Origin: Chara braunii
Taxonomy: Eukaryota > Streptophyta > Charophyceae > Charales > Characeae
Assembly: GCA_003427395.1 (NCBI GenBank)
Contig: BFEA01000529.1
Coordinates: 336,232-385,602, forward strand
Direction of reading: 5' to 3'
DNA length: 49,371 nucleotides
The notes under the pieces were generated by a model, which saw only the letters and a list, made by a program, of their open reading frames with translations, was not told where the DNA came from and ran no database searches. A program made the translations under genes and the position numbers. This document shows, piece by piece, positions 21,456 through 29,933 of the stretch. Within the stretch, counting starts at the first letter, position 1, and every line of letters begins with the position of its first letter.

Positions 21456-21697
21456 AAAAAAAAAACAACAACAACACTCAAGGTGGTCTGTTATGTAGGT
21501 ATGGAAGTGCTGGGATGTGTGCAGGTACCCACCTTGTCTTTGAGTTCTTACCTTTGAGCTGTACGCAGTCCAACCTGGCGCTAGGTCCCACTAGCAACAC
21601 CGATTGGACTTGAATCTGGACGTGTTTGTGGACAGGTGCAAGGAATCGCTATTGATCTGCTTTCTGCCTCTCTGCAAAAGACACATCCGATGCACTT

Positions 21698-22145
21698 GGG
21701 GCCTCGTTCGACACCATTTGAACTCAAGGGTTGAAGGAAAATTCTTCGCTCCACCCCTCCCTAATGACACGACCGTAATGTTTTCATTTTCCTGCTCTCA
21801 AGTGCACATCCTTGAAACTCAAGTGCGGCTGGGGAAAAATCACACTTGAACTCGAGGTCCCTTGAGTTCAAGTGCAAATGGATACCGCAGAGCACTTCGA
21901 ATGGGGTTTTTTGTTTGTTTTTTCTTTTTTCCAGCAGGCGATCCTCAAGGGTTTCCTCAAGGGTTTCCTCAAGGTCCAGGATTGGTCAACGAACGTGGGT
22001 TTCGGTTTCAAGTGCAGCTTGTTCAAGGGTTTCCTCAAGTGTACGGTGAACCATAAACGGAGTTTCAAGTGTAAATTTATCTCGATTTCTCGTTGAGGGC
22101 GCCCTTGAGACTCAAACTATTTTCAAGTGGTGTAGAACGAGGCCC
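21698..22145. mobile_element. Foldback element A2 with many TCAAGTG repeats
   Basis: Termini GGGGCCTCGTTCGACACCA (left) and GGGCCTCGTTCTACACCA (right, reverse complement) form inverted repeats of about 25 bases. The inside carries about 12 plus-strand copies of TCAAGKG-type words and at least three on the other strand, including three copies of the 12-base word GTTTCCTCAAGG or near variants at about 21938-21974. Repeated short words inside the ends are typical of transposase-binding sites in non-autonomous DNA transposons. No transposase is present. Confidence 0.8.
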
Positions 22146-22234
22146 TTGGTCTATGCGGTGGTGTCCTGCGTCCTTGCAGGGACGGTTTCCTGTCCCATAC
22201 CTGTAGAGCATTTTTTTGTTCCCCATTCCGCATT

Positions 22235-22248
22235 AGTTCTGCCCCGTT
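22235..22248. repeat. Left target-site duplication of the Penelope-like element
   Basis: AGTTCTGCCCCGTT is repeated exactly at 28042-28055, directly after a poly(A) run. This defines an insertion of about 5.8 kb. Confidence 0.75.
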
Positions 22249-22593
22249 TCACGGGGTCCACGCAAGATTCCCGCGCCGCCACGTAGCAAGGTGAAGTGGC
22301 AACAAGGCGCTTGAGGGAGATCGCAGTGGAGATAGCCCAAGGTGACATGGAAATGTGTAATTCATAGTCTGAAGTACGCCAAGCTTGCAGATCGAAGTTA
22401 TCACAGCATGGAGCGCGGTCCGTCATCAAGCTCGAGTTCGTCAACACTATCAGCAAGTCGTCATCAAGATTAATAGTTACCATCACTTGCGGCAAGGCGA
22501 TCGTCATCAACATAATGGACAATTAGTTGACATCCTCATCATCATTACATCTCTATGGGTGTTTAGTCATTACTATAATGATTTTCACCATCT

Positions 22594-22683
22594 GTAGTAT
22601 CACGATCATCAACACTATTATCCTCATAGCTATCATCTGTTGTATCACGATCATCAACACTATCATCCTCACAGCTATCATCT
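22594..22683. repeat. Two 45-base tandem repeats
   Basis: Units at 22594-22638 and 22639-22683 differ at only a few positions, and each contains TATCACGATCATCAACACTA. Confidence 0.95.
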
Positions 22684-22862
22684 GTAGGCGAAGTTGATCG
22701 CCACCACTATCTTTAGGCTACTGTTTCACTCAAATAGTCATCTATAACATTTCCATCATCATCACTACCATCATCAATATTAATATCATTTGAAAACCTT
22801 TTAGTCTCAGGGTACCGTTTTCGGCTACCCAATTATCCAATAGTCATTAATATTTACATCCT

Positions 22863-22982
22863 GATTAGCTATATCTTGATTACCTACATCTAGATTACCT
22901 ATATCTTGATTACCTATACCTTGATTACCTATATCCCGATTACCTACTTCTTGATTACTTACTTCTTGATTACTACTATTTG
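22863..22982. repeat. Eight 15-base tandem repeats
   Basis: The unit is GATTACCTATATCTT with small variations, repeated about eight times without interruption. On the minus strand it reads as a five-residue repeat such as GNQDI. Confidence 0.95.
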
Positions 22983-23238
22983 TAGTAGTAATTTCAGACA
23001 TAACGTTTTCATGTTGGGATTGTTTAGTAATTTCACCACTAGGTTTTGCCCTGCCTGTTCCCCCTGATTGGGGTAAGGTGAATTTTCTTTATTTCGTTTT
23101 TTCATGAGTTTTTTTTTCCTAATTGGGGATTTTGAACATTGAATTTTGCAGATGCTTTAGTGAGGATAGGACTTCGAAGGTTATGGCTGGAATTTTGGTA
23201 GGCAGGGGTTTTTTGAGACTCCAGGGTACAGACATACG

Positions 23239-23390
23239 GTAGTTACCCACAACAGGTCTGAGATCCGTCTGGCCTAAGTTAGGGGACAAGCCAGGGGAAG
23301 GATGGTAGGACTGTCAGCCTGGGCTCCGCCTGGCCTTGGGTAAGCAAGGGGAAGGAGAGATAGGGCTGGCCAGTTGTGGGTATAGACTAC
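23239..23390. repeat. Tandem repeat pair inside an inverted repeat
   Basis: The ends GTAGTTACCCACAACAGG and, in reverse complement, GTAGTCTATACCCACAACTGG are inverted repeats. Between them a unit of about 58 bases with CCGTCTGGCCT / CCGCCTGGCCT and AGGGGAAGGA occurs twice. It could fold into a long hairpin in the leader of the Penelope-like element, or be a small foldback insertion. Confidence 0.65.
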
Positions 23391-23498
23391 TAGTTAGCTC
23401 TCCCCGAAAAATTAACCCAGGGGTCTGTTATAGGGGAACCTTATTCTACAGGAGTGTTGCATGGTGGGAGGAAGTAGCCCTATTGGGAGTAGGGAAGA

Positions 23499-24560
23499 TT
23501 GGGGATTGTCTGGGGCCGGGGTTGGAGAGTTGGTTGCCTTCAACCCCAGCGGGGGCAGACAGGGACAAGGGGTGGGCAAAGGCAGCCTCTAGGAGGGGAT
23601 TGGTTGCCTTCGCGGATGAGGTGGAGGGAGGGGAGGGGATCTGTTTTATGTTGGGGCCGAGGGATTTTCCTCGGTGGAGGCAGCATGAGACAGGGTACAA
23701 TTGATATGGATTGGAATACGCAGGGAGTTACCAAAGTTGTCGGCCACCCACTTCTTCATTGCAGGAGAGTGAGTGGGACAGAGAAGAAAGTCGGTTTGAA
23801 GGAGAGTGAGTTAGAAGAACTGAAGAGACTAAGGGCTGAGGAAGAATTGAGGGAGCTACGGGAGAGCTCTAGCAGGGAGAAGAGGAAGGGGGAGCCCGCT
23901 TCACCAGTTCGACTTCGAACGGGCAAAACCAGAGCAAGATCCAGCCTCTTAAAGAAAGATGGTAAGGGGAGTAAACCGGTGGTAGTTTCATCAGATGATA
24001 GTGAAAAGGAGAAGGATGTTGTGGTGCATAATTTAGATGGAAAGATGGATGCCATGGCGGGGAATTTGAAGGAGGTGGCGCAACTCAAAGACTTATTGCT
24101 AGAGATCTTGGCAACAACAGGTAAGGATGCAAACAACAGTAATGGGGGAGGTGGACAGGAACCAGAGAAAGTGGTTAGTGTGAAAGCTCCAGAAGAGCGG
24201 ACTGAGGGGAGGAAGGAACCAACTGAAACGGAGGAAGTAGAAACAAAAGGTAACAAAAAAGACATATGTACAAGAGGGCTGTATTTCAAAGACAGGGTGG
24301 TGTACTACGATGCTATGCACTACACTGAGATTAAGGAGCTGTGTAAGAAGCGCGGCATCACCTACAAACGGAAAGAGGCTGGAGTCTGGGAGCTTGCGAG
24401 GCTGGATTTTGAAGTCCTGCTAAAAATGGAGTAGACAGAGGTGACAGGTAAAGAAAAGGAAGAAGCTACCAGTGAAGAAGAGGATGATACTTCCGATAGT
24501 AGCTCCAACTCCAAATCAGAGGAAAGGACCGACGAAGAAGACAACATCGCGGGAAACTAA
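23499..24560 (+). pseudogene. Penelope-like element first ORF: coiled coil plus SAP-like motif
   Basis: The frame runs from a possible ATG at 23499 to TAA at 24558-24560, with one premature TAG at 24432-24434. The true start may be a later ATG, because the first 75 codons look non-coding. Residues about 100-135 form a Glu/Leu/Arg-rich coiled coil (ESELEELKRLRAEEELRELR). Later stretches are charged and Ser-rich. Residues about 265-305 resemble a SAP DNA-binding motif (HYTEIKELCKKRGITYKRK, then WELARL). The tail after the TAG is very acidic. The frame ends on GGGAAAC at 24551-24557, immediately followed by the stop. A DNA- or chromatin-binding role is inferred. Confidence 0.65.
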
Positions 24561-26101
24561 CGTCAGTCAGCAAAAGATCGCTCCCGAGGGCTTATAAGAA
24601 GCTAGCAGGTCTTCTCAGCAGATATGGGACAGCAGTTGGACAGGAAATCCTGACTCTACAGAAGTTACTTGTTTTGACCCTTTGCCTGAAGAGGGAGTTA
24701 AAATGGGGAAGAACTTACATCAAATACTGGATTAACTTGGATCCCGAAGAAAGAAAGCGGATTCTTTCTGCTGATTCCTGTGTGTACCTGCTTATTTCTC
24801 CTTTCTTCAAATTAACCTACGTTGGTAAGACAGACAGGACTCTGCAAACCCGATGGAAAGAGCACATGTATGTGGCTAAGTCCCGACCTAAACAGAAGCT
24901 GCACATGTGGCTTGATAAGGTCGGACCAGTCAACTATGTGGCCCTTCCCATTTGGTTCGGCAACAAAAATGTTCTTGCACACATGGAAGCATGGGTCATC
25001 GCATCTAATAATCCTGGGTTAAATACAAAGAGGGCAAAGAAGTTAACTAGAAGAAGGCCTCGAAGGCAATCTAAGCAAAAGAAACTGCGTGTGGAAATGA
25101 GGAAAGTAATTCTGTTTGACTGTGAAACTCTTGGAATTGATAAAGAACCCAATCTGTTGAAGATACTGAGAAAAGTGGGGAATGCTAAGCAGCTTAAAAT
25201 TATAAACAATAAAGGGCAGCACTGACTTAAGGCATGGGGTTTGGTGAAACTTCTGTATGGATCCAACATTGTCGATTTCCACGGAAAGAAATTCCTGCTC
25301 CGGGATGTAATAAATCTCATTCAAGAAGGTGGTAAATGGACTGTACTTGAACTGAAGAAGACAAAGAATCGCTCGAAAATTGTAAAAGCAGAAGCGATCA
25401 ATTTATTGAGAGCCCGTTGGAAGAGGAAATCCTTGTGTACAAAAAGTTTAGAAGAATTAGTAGAATTGAACAGTGACATTAAATTACTCAATACCATAAG
25501 AGGAAGACAGATTGTAAGAGGAATCGTAACACGAGTCACCAAGAAATGGTTTGGAATTAACCCAAGATATTGGGTCACTGTTAAATTACCATATTGTGAG
25601 ATGATTAGTAAAGGCAAGGTACATGGGTATTTGAAACAATGGTTGGGGGGAAAGATTGAACCGACTTGCTTGTCTAACTTGCGGGTTGGTAGGATGAGAT
25701 CAGTCTGGCAGAAATGTAGATCTGTCGGGGATATTCTACATAACCACCAACGCTTTGCAAGAGGAAGTGGTTGGCCCTGCACTTGCAAAGCATTTGACTT
25801 GCCCCGTCACAATGGGCATGTTCAAGTTAGGCTTGAGGAGGTCGAGGGGATTCGGGAGTTCGTATTGAATGCAAAAAACATCCCCTTCCCTGGGTCTCTG
25901 CTTACAGGAAGGGAAGTGAACGCGGCTTGTAACCTCGCAATCGAACCATTGAAGAAAATGACATGTTTAAATGCGATGGAGCATTTTCAGATTAATTGGA
26001 AGGATTTTTGTAAGAAAGGCCCACAAGTGACACTTGGATGTAACACTGAATATGTCTTGGGGTTGAAGCAAGCATTCGATGGGTTGGTACTCTCGCCCTA
26101 G
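24503..26101 (+). pseudogene. Penelope-like element GIY-YIG endonuclease and C-x-C linker
   Basis: The frame is open from 24503 and overlaps the first ORF by 58 bases in the -1 frame. It has no ATG before the nuclease. The GIY-YIG domain reads SCVYLLISPFFKLTYVGKT, then the catalytic Arg in LQTRWKEH and Glu in HMEAWVI, then NNPGLN. It nicks target DNA. A basic stretch follows. TGA at 25223-25225 interrupts the frame, which continues from 25226 with helices and SGWPCTCKAFDLPRHNGH, a C-x-C plus His motif of the kind that links nuclease to RT in this clade. It stops at 26099-26101 inside LVLSP, one C short of joining the RT frame. Confidence 0.88.
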
Positions 26102-27420
26102 ATCGGAACCCAGGTGCCACTCTCATGGAGTGTCCTGCGCGTTATGAGAATGCTATGAGAATGATGTATAACGATAACGCAGGATACAGAAAAATGAACG
26201 AGGAAGAGAGTATTATTCTGAGAAAAGTCAAGACTTGTTATTTGGAGAAGAAACTAAACAAGTTTGGGAAATGGGATCAGAAAGGAAGATTACAGCCGGC
26301 CTACATCCTGTCAAAAGACAAGGACCTGGAGAAAAAAAGGCCTATTGTCCCCTCCTTCCTAAGCCCTACCAGAATTGCAATGGGACTCCTTGCGCAGAGT
26401 TTAAATTTTCTTATCAAAAGATTGAAGGTAAGGCATTTTAATCTGGATAGCGGTAGAAACCTGAAGGAGAAAATCAAATACGTTAACCTGAAAGCAAATC
26501 AATGCTTTGGGAAGAACTGCAGAATAATTGCAAGGGGTTATAATGTGAGAGAAATGTTCACTAAACTGCCACACAGTGAGATTGTCAAGGCTGTAAATTG
26601 GATTGTGCAATTGCTTAGAGACCATAGACATGATTGGATCAGGCTAAAGACGAAAGGGAAGAAGACAACTTTTGGGAAAGCACATGGTGAAGAAGGTTGG
26701 AAGTCATTCCAGATGTCCGAGTTGGTCACCTTAACGTCCTTCCAAGTAGACAATACGTACTTCTACTCGATGACACAACTGATGCAGCAGAATATTGGCA
26801 TTCCAATGGGGGGTAGAGCCAGCCCGCCATTGACCAATATATTATGTATCTTTGCAGAGCAACAGTTTATCACACCTCTTGGGAGTGACGCAAAGTTTAT
26901 CGACGGTGGCAGGTTTGTCGACGATGTGTTGTTAATTGGATGGTATGAGACTGAGCAGCCTGATGGGAAGAGAAATTTGAAGCTCCGTTTGGACAAGATC
27001 GAAGAGTGTTATCACCCTGATCTGACACTTGAAAGAACTGATTGAGTTCTTGAATTCCTAGAAACGAGACTGGTAATCACGGATAAACCAGCCTGGATCT
27101 ACTAATTTCATAAGTTCAAAAATATGAAAACTATTTGGAAAGGGGAAGTTGGAAGGTTTAAGACCTTAAGAGGTTTTAACTCCTACGCTCCAAAGGCTCA
27201 GAAATTCGCTGCTGTATAGAACACCGTATGTAGAATTATTGATAACACGAATACCAAGATCTCGACTTGGTGGAGCCTGGTTACACTGATGAAGGAGCTT
27301 AGGGTAATTGGTTACCGGAGGGAAATCTTTGACTCTGCCCTGAAGAAAGCAGCAAGAAGAGAAGGCACAACTTTCTGGGAGGAAATGGCACTGCAGCTGC
27401 TAAGATGGAATGACACCTGA
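26098..27420 (+). pseudogene. Penelope-like element reverse transcriptase
   Basis: The frame starts with LDRNPGATL, close to the D-K-N-P-G segment of Penelope RTs, and an ATG at 26125. Motif A reads GYNVREMFTKLPH: the catalytic Asp expected in YDV is Asn (AAT), one G-to-A change, which should inactivate it. Motif B is GIPMGGRASPPLTN and motif C is FVDDVLL, both normal. The frame stops at TGA 27043-27045, but related sequence (FLETRLVITDK, FKTLRGFNSYAP, then WEEMALQLLRW) continues in frame with two more stops to TGA at 27418-27420. The extra stops are decay. Confidence 0.88.
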
Positions 27421-28015
27421 GTTAGAAGGGAGGGGGGGTGGTGCTTTCCCGCACGAGGTGAAGAGGAGGTAAGAAAGGAGGGCCCAAAAGGTGAGAAGAT
27501 TAAGAAAAAGTACCCTGGTATTGCAGCAGCATGAGACTGTGAAACCATTGTTGGGGTAAGGGGTAGGGCCCGCTGTGAAATTTCTTTCACCGCAGGCCCT
27601 ATCGGGACTTAATTCGGCAATCGTTTTTTCTTTGTACTTTTTATTTAATTTTTTTTTTGAAATGTCTTTTGCAGTGGTGACGCCGACAACACCAGTTGGT
27701 ACGCAACCACTTGGCGCTAAGTGAATTTTTTCACCATACGGCAACGGCCACTTAGGATACAACACCATGGAATTTATCCGCGCGGGACTACATATAGGGA
27801 ATCAATAGGGAGTTTTTCTCCTCTCAACCTGAGCAGCAGGACAAAAGGGTTGGACGTCGGAGTGTTGAGCTCGACGCGTGAGGTGTTTCGATTGCTGTGA
27901 GATGTAACGTCCAAGAAACACCTTTTGTTGTTTTCGATTTTCGATGATATGGATTGGTTTGAGCTGTGACCAATGGAAACGTATCCTTTTCATGATCTAA
28001 TAAACTCAATGTGTC
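27421..28015 (+). other. Penelope-like element 3' untranslated region
   Basis: No gene. It holds the hairpin at 27564-27601, the inverted words CTAAGTG and CACTTAG near 27716-27757, and AATAAA at 27999-28004, 12 bases before the poly(A). No hammerhead ribozyme core (CTGATGA with a paired GAAA) was found in it. Confidence 0.6.
27564..27601 (+). other. Strong RNA hairpin after the RT stop
   Basis: TAGGGCC-C-GC-T-GTGAAA pairs with TTTCAC-C-GC-A-GGCCCTA around a TTTC loop: 15 base pairs with two mismatches. It starts 143 bases after the last stop. It may be the structure the RT recognises on its own RNA, or a terminator-like fold. The role is inferred. Confidence 0.75.
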
Positions 28016-28041
28016 AAAAAAAAAAAAAAAAAAAAAAAAAA
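28016..28041 (+). other. Poly(A) of the Penelope-like element
   Basis: About 26 A, preceded by AATAAA and followed directly by the right copy of the 14-base duplication. Confidence 0.85.
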
Positions 28042-28055
28042 AGTTCTGCCCCGTT
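28042..28055. repeat. Right target-site duplication of the Penelope-like element
   Basis: Exact copy of AGTTCTGCCCCGTT at 22235-22248. Confidence 0.75.
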
Positions 28056-28084
28056 CAGTCCTTTGGGACATCCGTGCATCCAGC

Positions 28085-28143
28085 TCCTGCAAATGATTTC
28101 AGACATATGACCAGGGCTGAATCCCTGCCATCGATTTGCAGGA
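28085..28143. repeat. Nested inverted repeat
   Basis: TCCTGCAAAT at 28085-28094 pairs with ATTTGCAGGA at 28134-28143, and an inner CAGGG-CTGAAT-CCCTG hairpin lies between them. It could form a cruciform or be the end of another repeat. A short (GGT)n run follows at 28261-28282. Confidence 0.7.
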
Positions 28144-28360
28144 ACAAACAGCAATGACAGAATAAAAGAAAAACGGTACGAGCTGCTCTCCTTCAAACAT
28201 CCATAAAACAAAAACAAAATAAATCAACACTTCGAGACAGAAATAGGGAAGTTGTCTCATGGGTGGTGGTGGTGGTGGTGGGATATCCTGACCCTACCCT
28301 AGAGTAAAGCGTGGCGCCTAGCACATGCGCGGTCGGACATTGGCGCTGGGCCGTGACACG

Positions 28361-29115
28361 CCACAGGCTGACGTGTATACTGGCCTGACCCTCGGTGGGA
28401 GGGTTCCACGTAAGACTTCCTGCCTGCTGCGCTTCTGACACGTGGCAACACCAGGGGAGTCGCAGTGGAGAGAGCCGTTGGAGGGCCGAAGTGTGGGAAG
28501 ACGTGACAAGGGTGAAGAACGAAGGCGGTTTCAGTCTAGCATGGGAGGACGAATTCGGGAAGAGAGTTCTGCGTAGAGAGCAACATCAGGGTCCGTGCAA
28601 CCGGTGTAGAGGAGTAGCCACGGCTACGAGGGAACAGCGAGGAACAACCCCAAGAGGAGAGCGAGGCGGGCTAGACGGGCGACACACAAAACGGAGACAC
28701 AAAGACGGCAGGAGGTACGGATTCGGGAAGAGAGTTCTGCATAGCGAGCGACACCAGGGGTCCGTGCAACTTGCATAGAGAAGTAGCTACGGCTACCCAC
28801 AGGCTGACGTGTATTCCACGCAAAACTTCCCAGATGTTGCGCTTCTGACACGTGGCAACACCAGGGGGGTCGCAATGGAGAGAGCCGTTGGAGTGCCGAA
28901 GAGTGCGAAGACGGGACGAGTGTGAAGAACGAAGGCGGTTTGAGTCTAGCAGGGGAGGACGGATTCGGAAAGAGAGTTCTGCATAGCGAGCGACACCTGC
29001 AACCGGTGTAGAGGAGTAGCCACGGCTACGAGGAAACAGCGGGGAACAACCCAGGGAGAAGAGCGAGGCGGGCTTGACGGGCAACACACAAAACGGAGAC
29101 ATAGCGACGACAGGA
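28361..29115. repeat. Diverged segmental duplication, two copies plus a fragment
   Basis: Copy 1 (about 28361-28712) and copy 2 (about 28797-29115) both run from CCACAGGCTGACGTGTAT through TGCGCTTCTGACACGTGGC and GAGGAGTAGCCACGGCTACG to CACACAAAACGGAGACA. Copy 1 has 26 extra bases near its start. The piece between them (28713-28796) is a third, partial copy of the middle. The long open frames on the minus strand follow the repeat and have no recognisable domain. Confidence 0.85.
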
Positions 29116-29604
29116 CGACGGAAGGCATCAAAGGGAAGGGAAAAGACTTGGGGGGAGTGGGGTGGAGAAGGGAAGGGCAGGAAGGACGGATTCGACGTAC
29201 TCAACACGGGGAGAGCAACCCTGGAAGGCGAGCGAGGCAGACTAGACGGATGACATACAAAAGGGGGACACAGCGACGGAAGGAGGACGGAAGACATCAA
29301 AACGAAGAGAAGAGACTTGAGGGAAGTGGGGTGGAGAAGGGAAGGGAAGGAAAAATTCAAGGTAGCGACGGAAGGAGGACGACTTGAGGGGAGTGGGGTG
29401 GAGAAGGGAAGGGAGGGAAAGACAGGTCCGAGGTACGCAACATGAGGATGAGAATCTGAGAAGGAAGAAGAGACAAGTTGCGTGGGCAAGGAAACCGGGC
29501 CGGGAAGATGCAGGAAGTCAAAGGAAGACGGGATAGGCATCCAAGCGACGAGGGGAGAGCAACGGAGGACGGCCAGTGGTGAGAAGGAAAGTCAACGCCC
29601 CTCC
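29116..29604. repeat. Purine-rich diverged repeats
   Basis: At least three copies of a segment like AGTGGGGTGGAGAAGGGAAG occur near 29156, 29327 and 29391, with ACGGAAGGAGGACG words between them. It is strongly G/A-rich on the plus strand. No gene is seen. Confidence 0.75.
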
Positions 29605-29605
29605 T

Positions 29606-29644
<39 letters not shown>

Positions 29645-29889
29645 NNNNNNNNNNNNNNNNNNNNNNNNNNNNNNNNNNNNNNNNNNNNNNNNNNNNNNNN
29701 NNNNNNNNNNNNNNNNNNNNNNNNNNNNNNNNNNNNNNNNNNNNNNNNNNNNNNNNNNNNNNNNNNNNNNNNNNNNNNNNNNNNNNNNNNNNNNNNNNNN
29801 NNNNNNNNNNNNNNNNNNNNNNNNNNNNNNNNNNNNNNNNNNNNNNNNNNNNNNNNNNNNNNNNNNNNNNNNNNNNNNNNNNNNNNNNN
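29605..29889. other. Poly(C) run and assembly gap
   Basis: About 35-38 C end in 245 undetermined bases (29645-29889). The homopolymer probably stopped the assembly. The 5' end of LINE-B must lie in or near this gap. Confidence 0.98.
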
Positions 29890-29933
29890 GGTAAAAGAAC
29901 ACACAAAACAAATCAAAGGATTCTGCACCAGGA

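Larger units (their letters stand above)
22563..23088 (-). other. Coding-like acidic low-complexity remnant
   Basis: On the minus strand the region from 23088 stays open through GGTGRAKPSGE and then eight five-residue repeats like GNQDI. A frame change near 22840 is followed by RKRYPETKRFSNDI and acidic Asp/Ser-rich sequence, and two 15-residue repeats like DDSCEDDSVDDRDTT run to TAA at 22563-22565. Stops near 22713-22722 break the second part. The repeat lengths (15 and 45 bases) are multiples of three, as expected if once translated. I do not recognise the protein. It may instead be untranslated leader of the Penelope-like element. Confidence 0.35.
22249..28041 (+). mobile_element. Penelope-like retroelement, N-terminal GIY-YIG type
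   Basis: A 5.8-kb plus-strand element with a repeat-rich leader, a coiled-coil/SAP-like ORF, a GIY-YIG endonuclease frame, a linker with a C-x-C motif, a Penelope/telomerase-type reverse transcriptase, a 3' hairpin and poly(A). Nuclease before RT is the permuted order reported for the Naiad and Chlamys clades, and canonical Penelope elements have it after RT. There is no Cys pair between the GIY and YIG motifs, which fits Chlamys, known from green algae, spike mosses and slime molds. The outer bounds come from the 14-base duplication. The copy is decayed by stops and frameshifts. Whether the whole 22249-23498 leader belongs to the element is inferred. Confidence 0.85.

Noticed and set aside
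26090-26105. A second programmed -1 shift between the linker and RT of the Penelope-like element
   Set aside because: The switch at TCG CCC TAG is explained by loss of one C from a C run, and no slippery heptamer is present.
25223-27045. In-frame TGA codons in the Penelope-like ORF as selenocysteine, since some Naiad elements encode selenoproteins
   Set aside because: The same copy also has TAG and TAA stops, a frameshift and a mutated catalytic Asp; no Cys context or selenocysteine insertion structure is visible. Ordinary decay explains it better.
27289-27330. CTGATGA-like word near 27280 as a hammerhead ribozyme core
   Set aside because: It lies inside the coding remnant, and I found no paired GAAA core and helices around it; hammerheads are not expected in this clade.
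20984-28060. CRISPR-like array at 22863-22982
   Set aside because: The 15-base units are contiguous without spacers and the DNA is eukaryotic; it is a minisatellite.
28671-29540. A 289-codon minus-strand frame
   Set aside because: It follows the purine-rich duplicated sequence (Pro/Ser/Leu-rich translation) and has no domain; repeats with low A/T on one strand stay open by composition.
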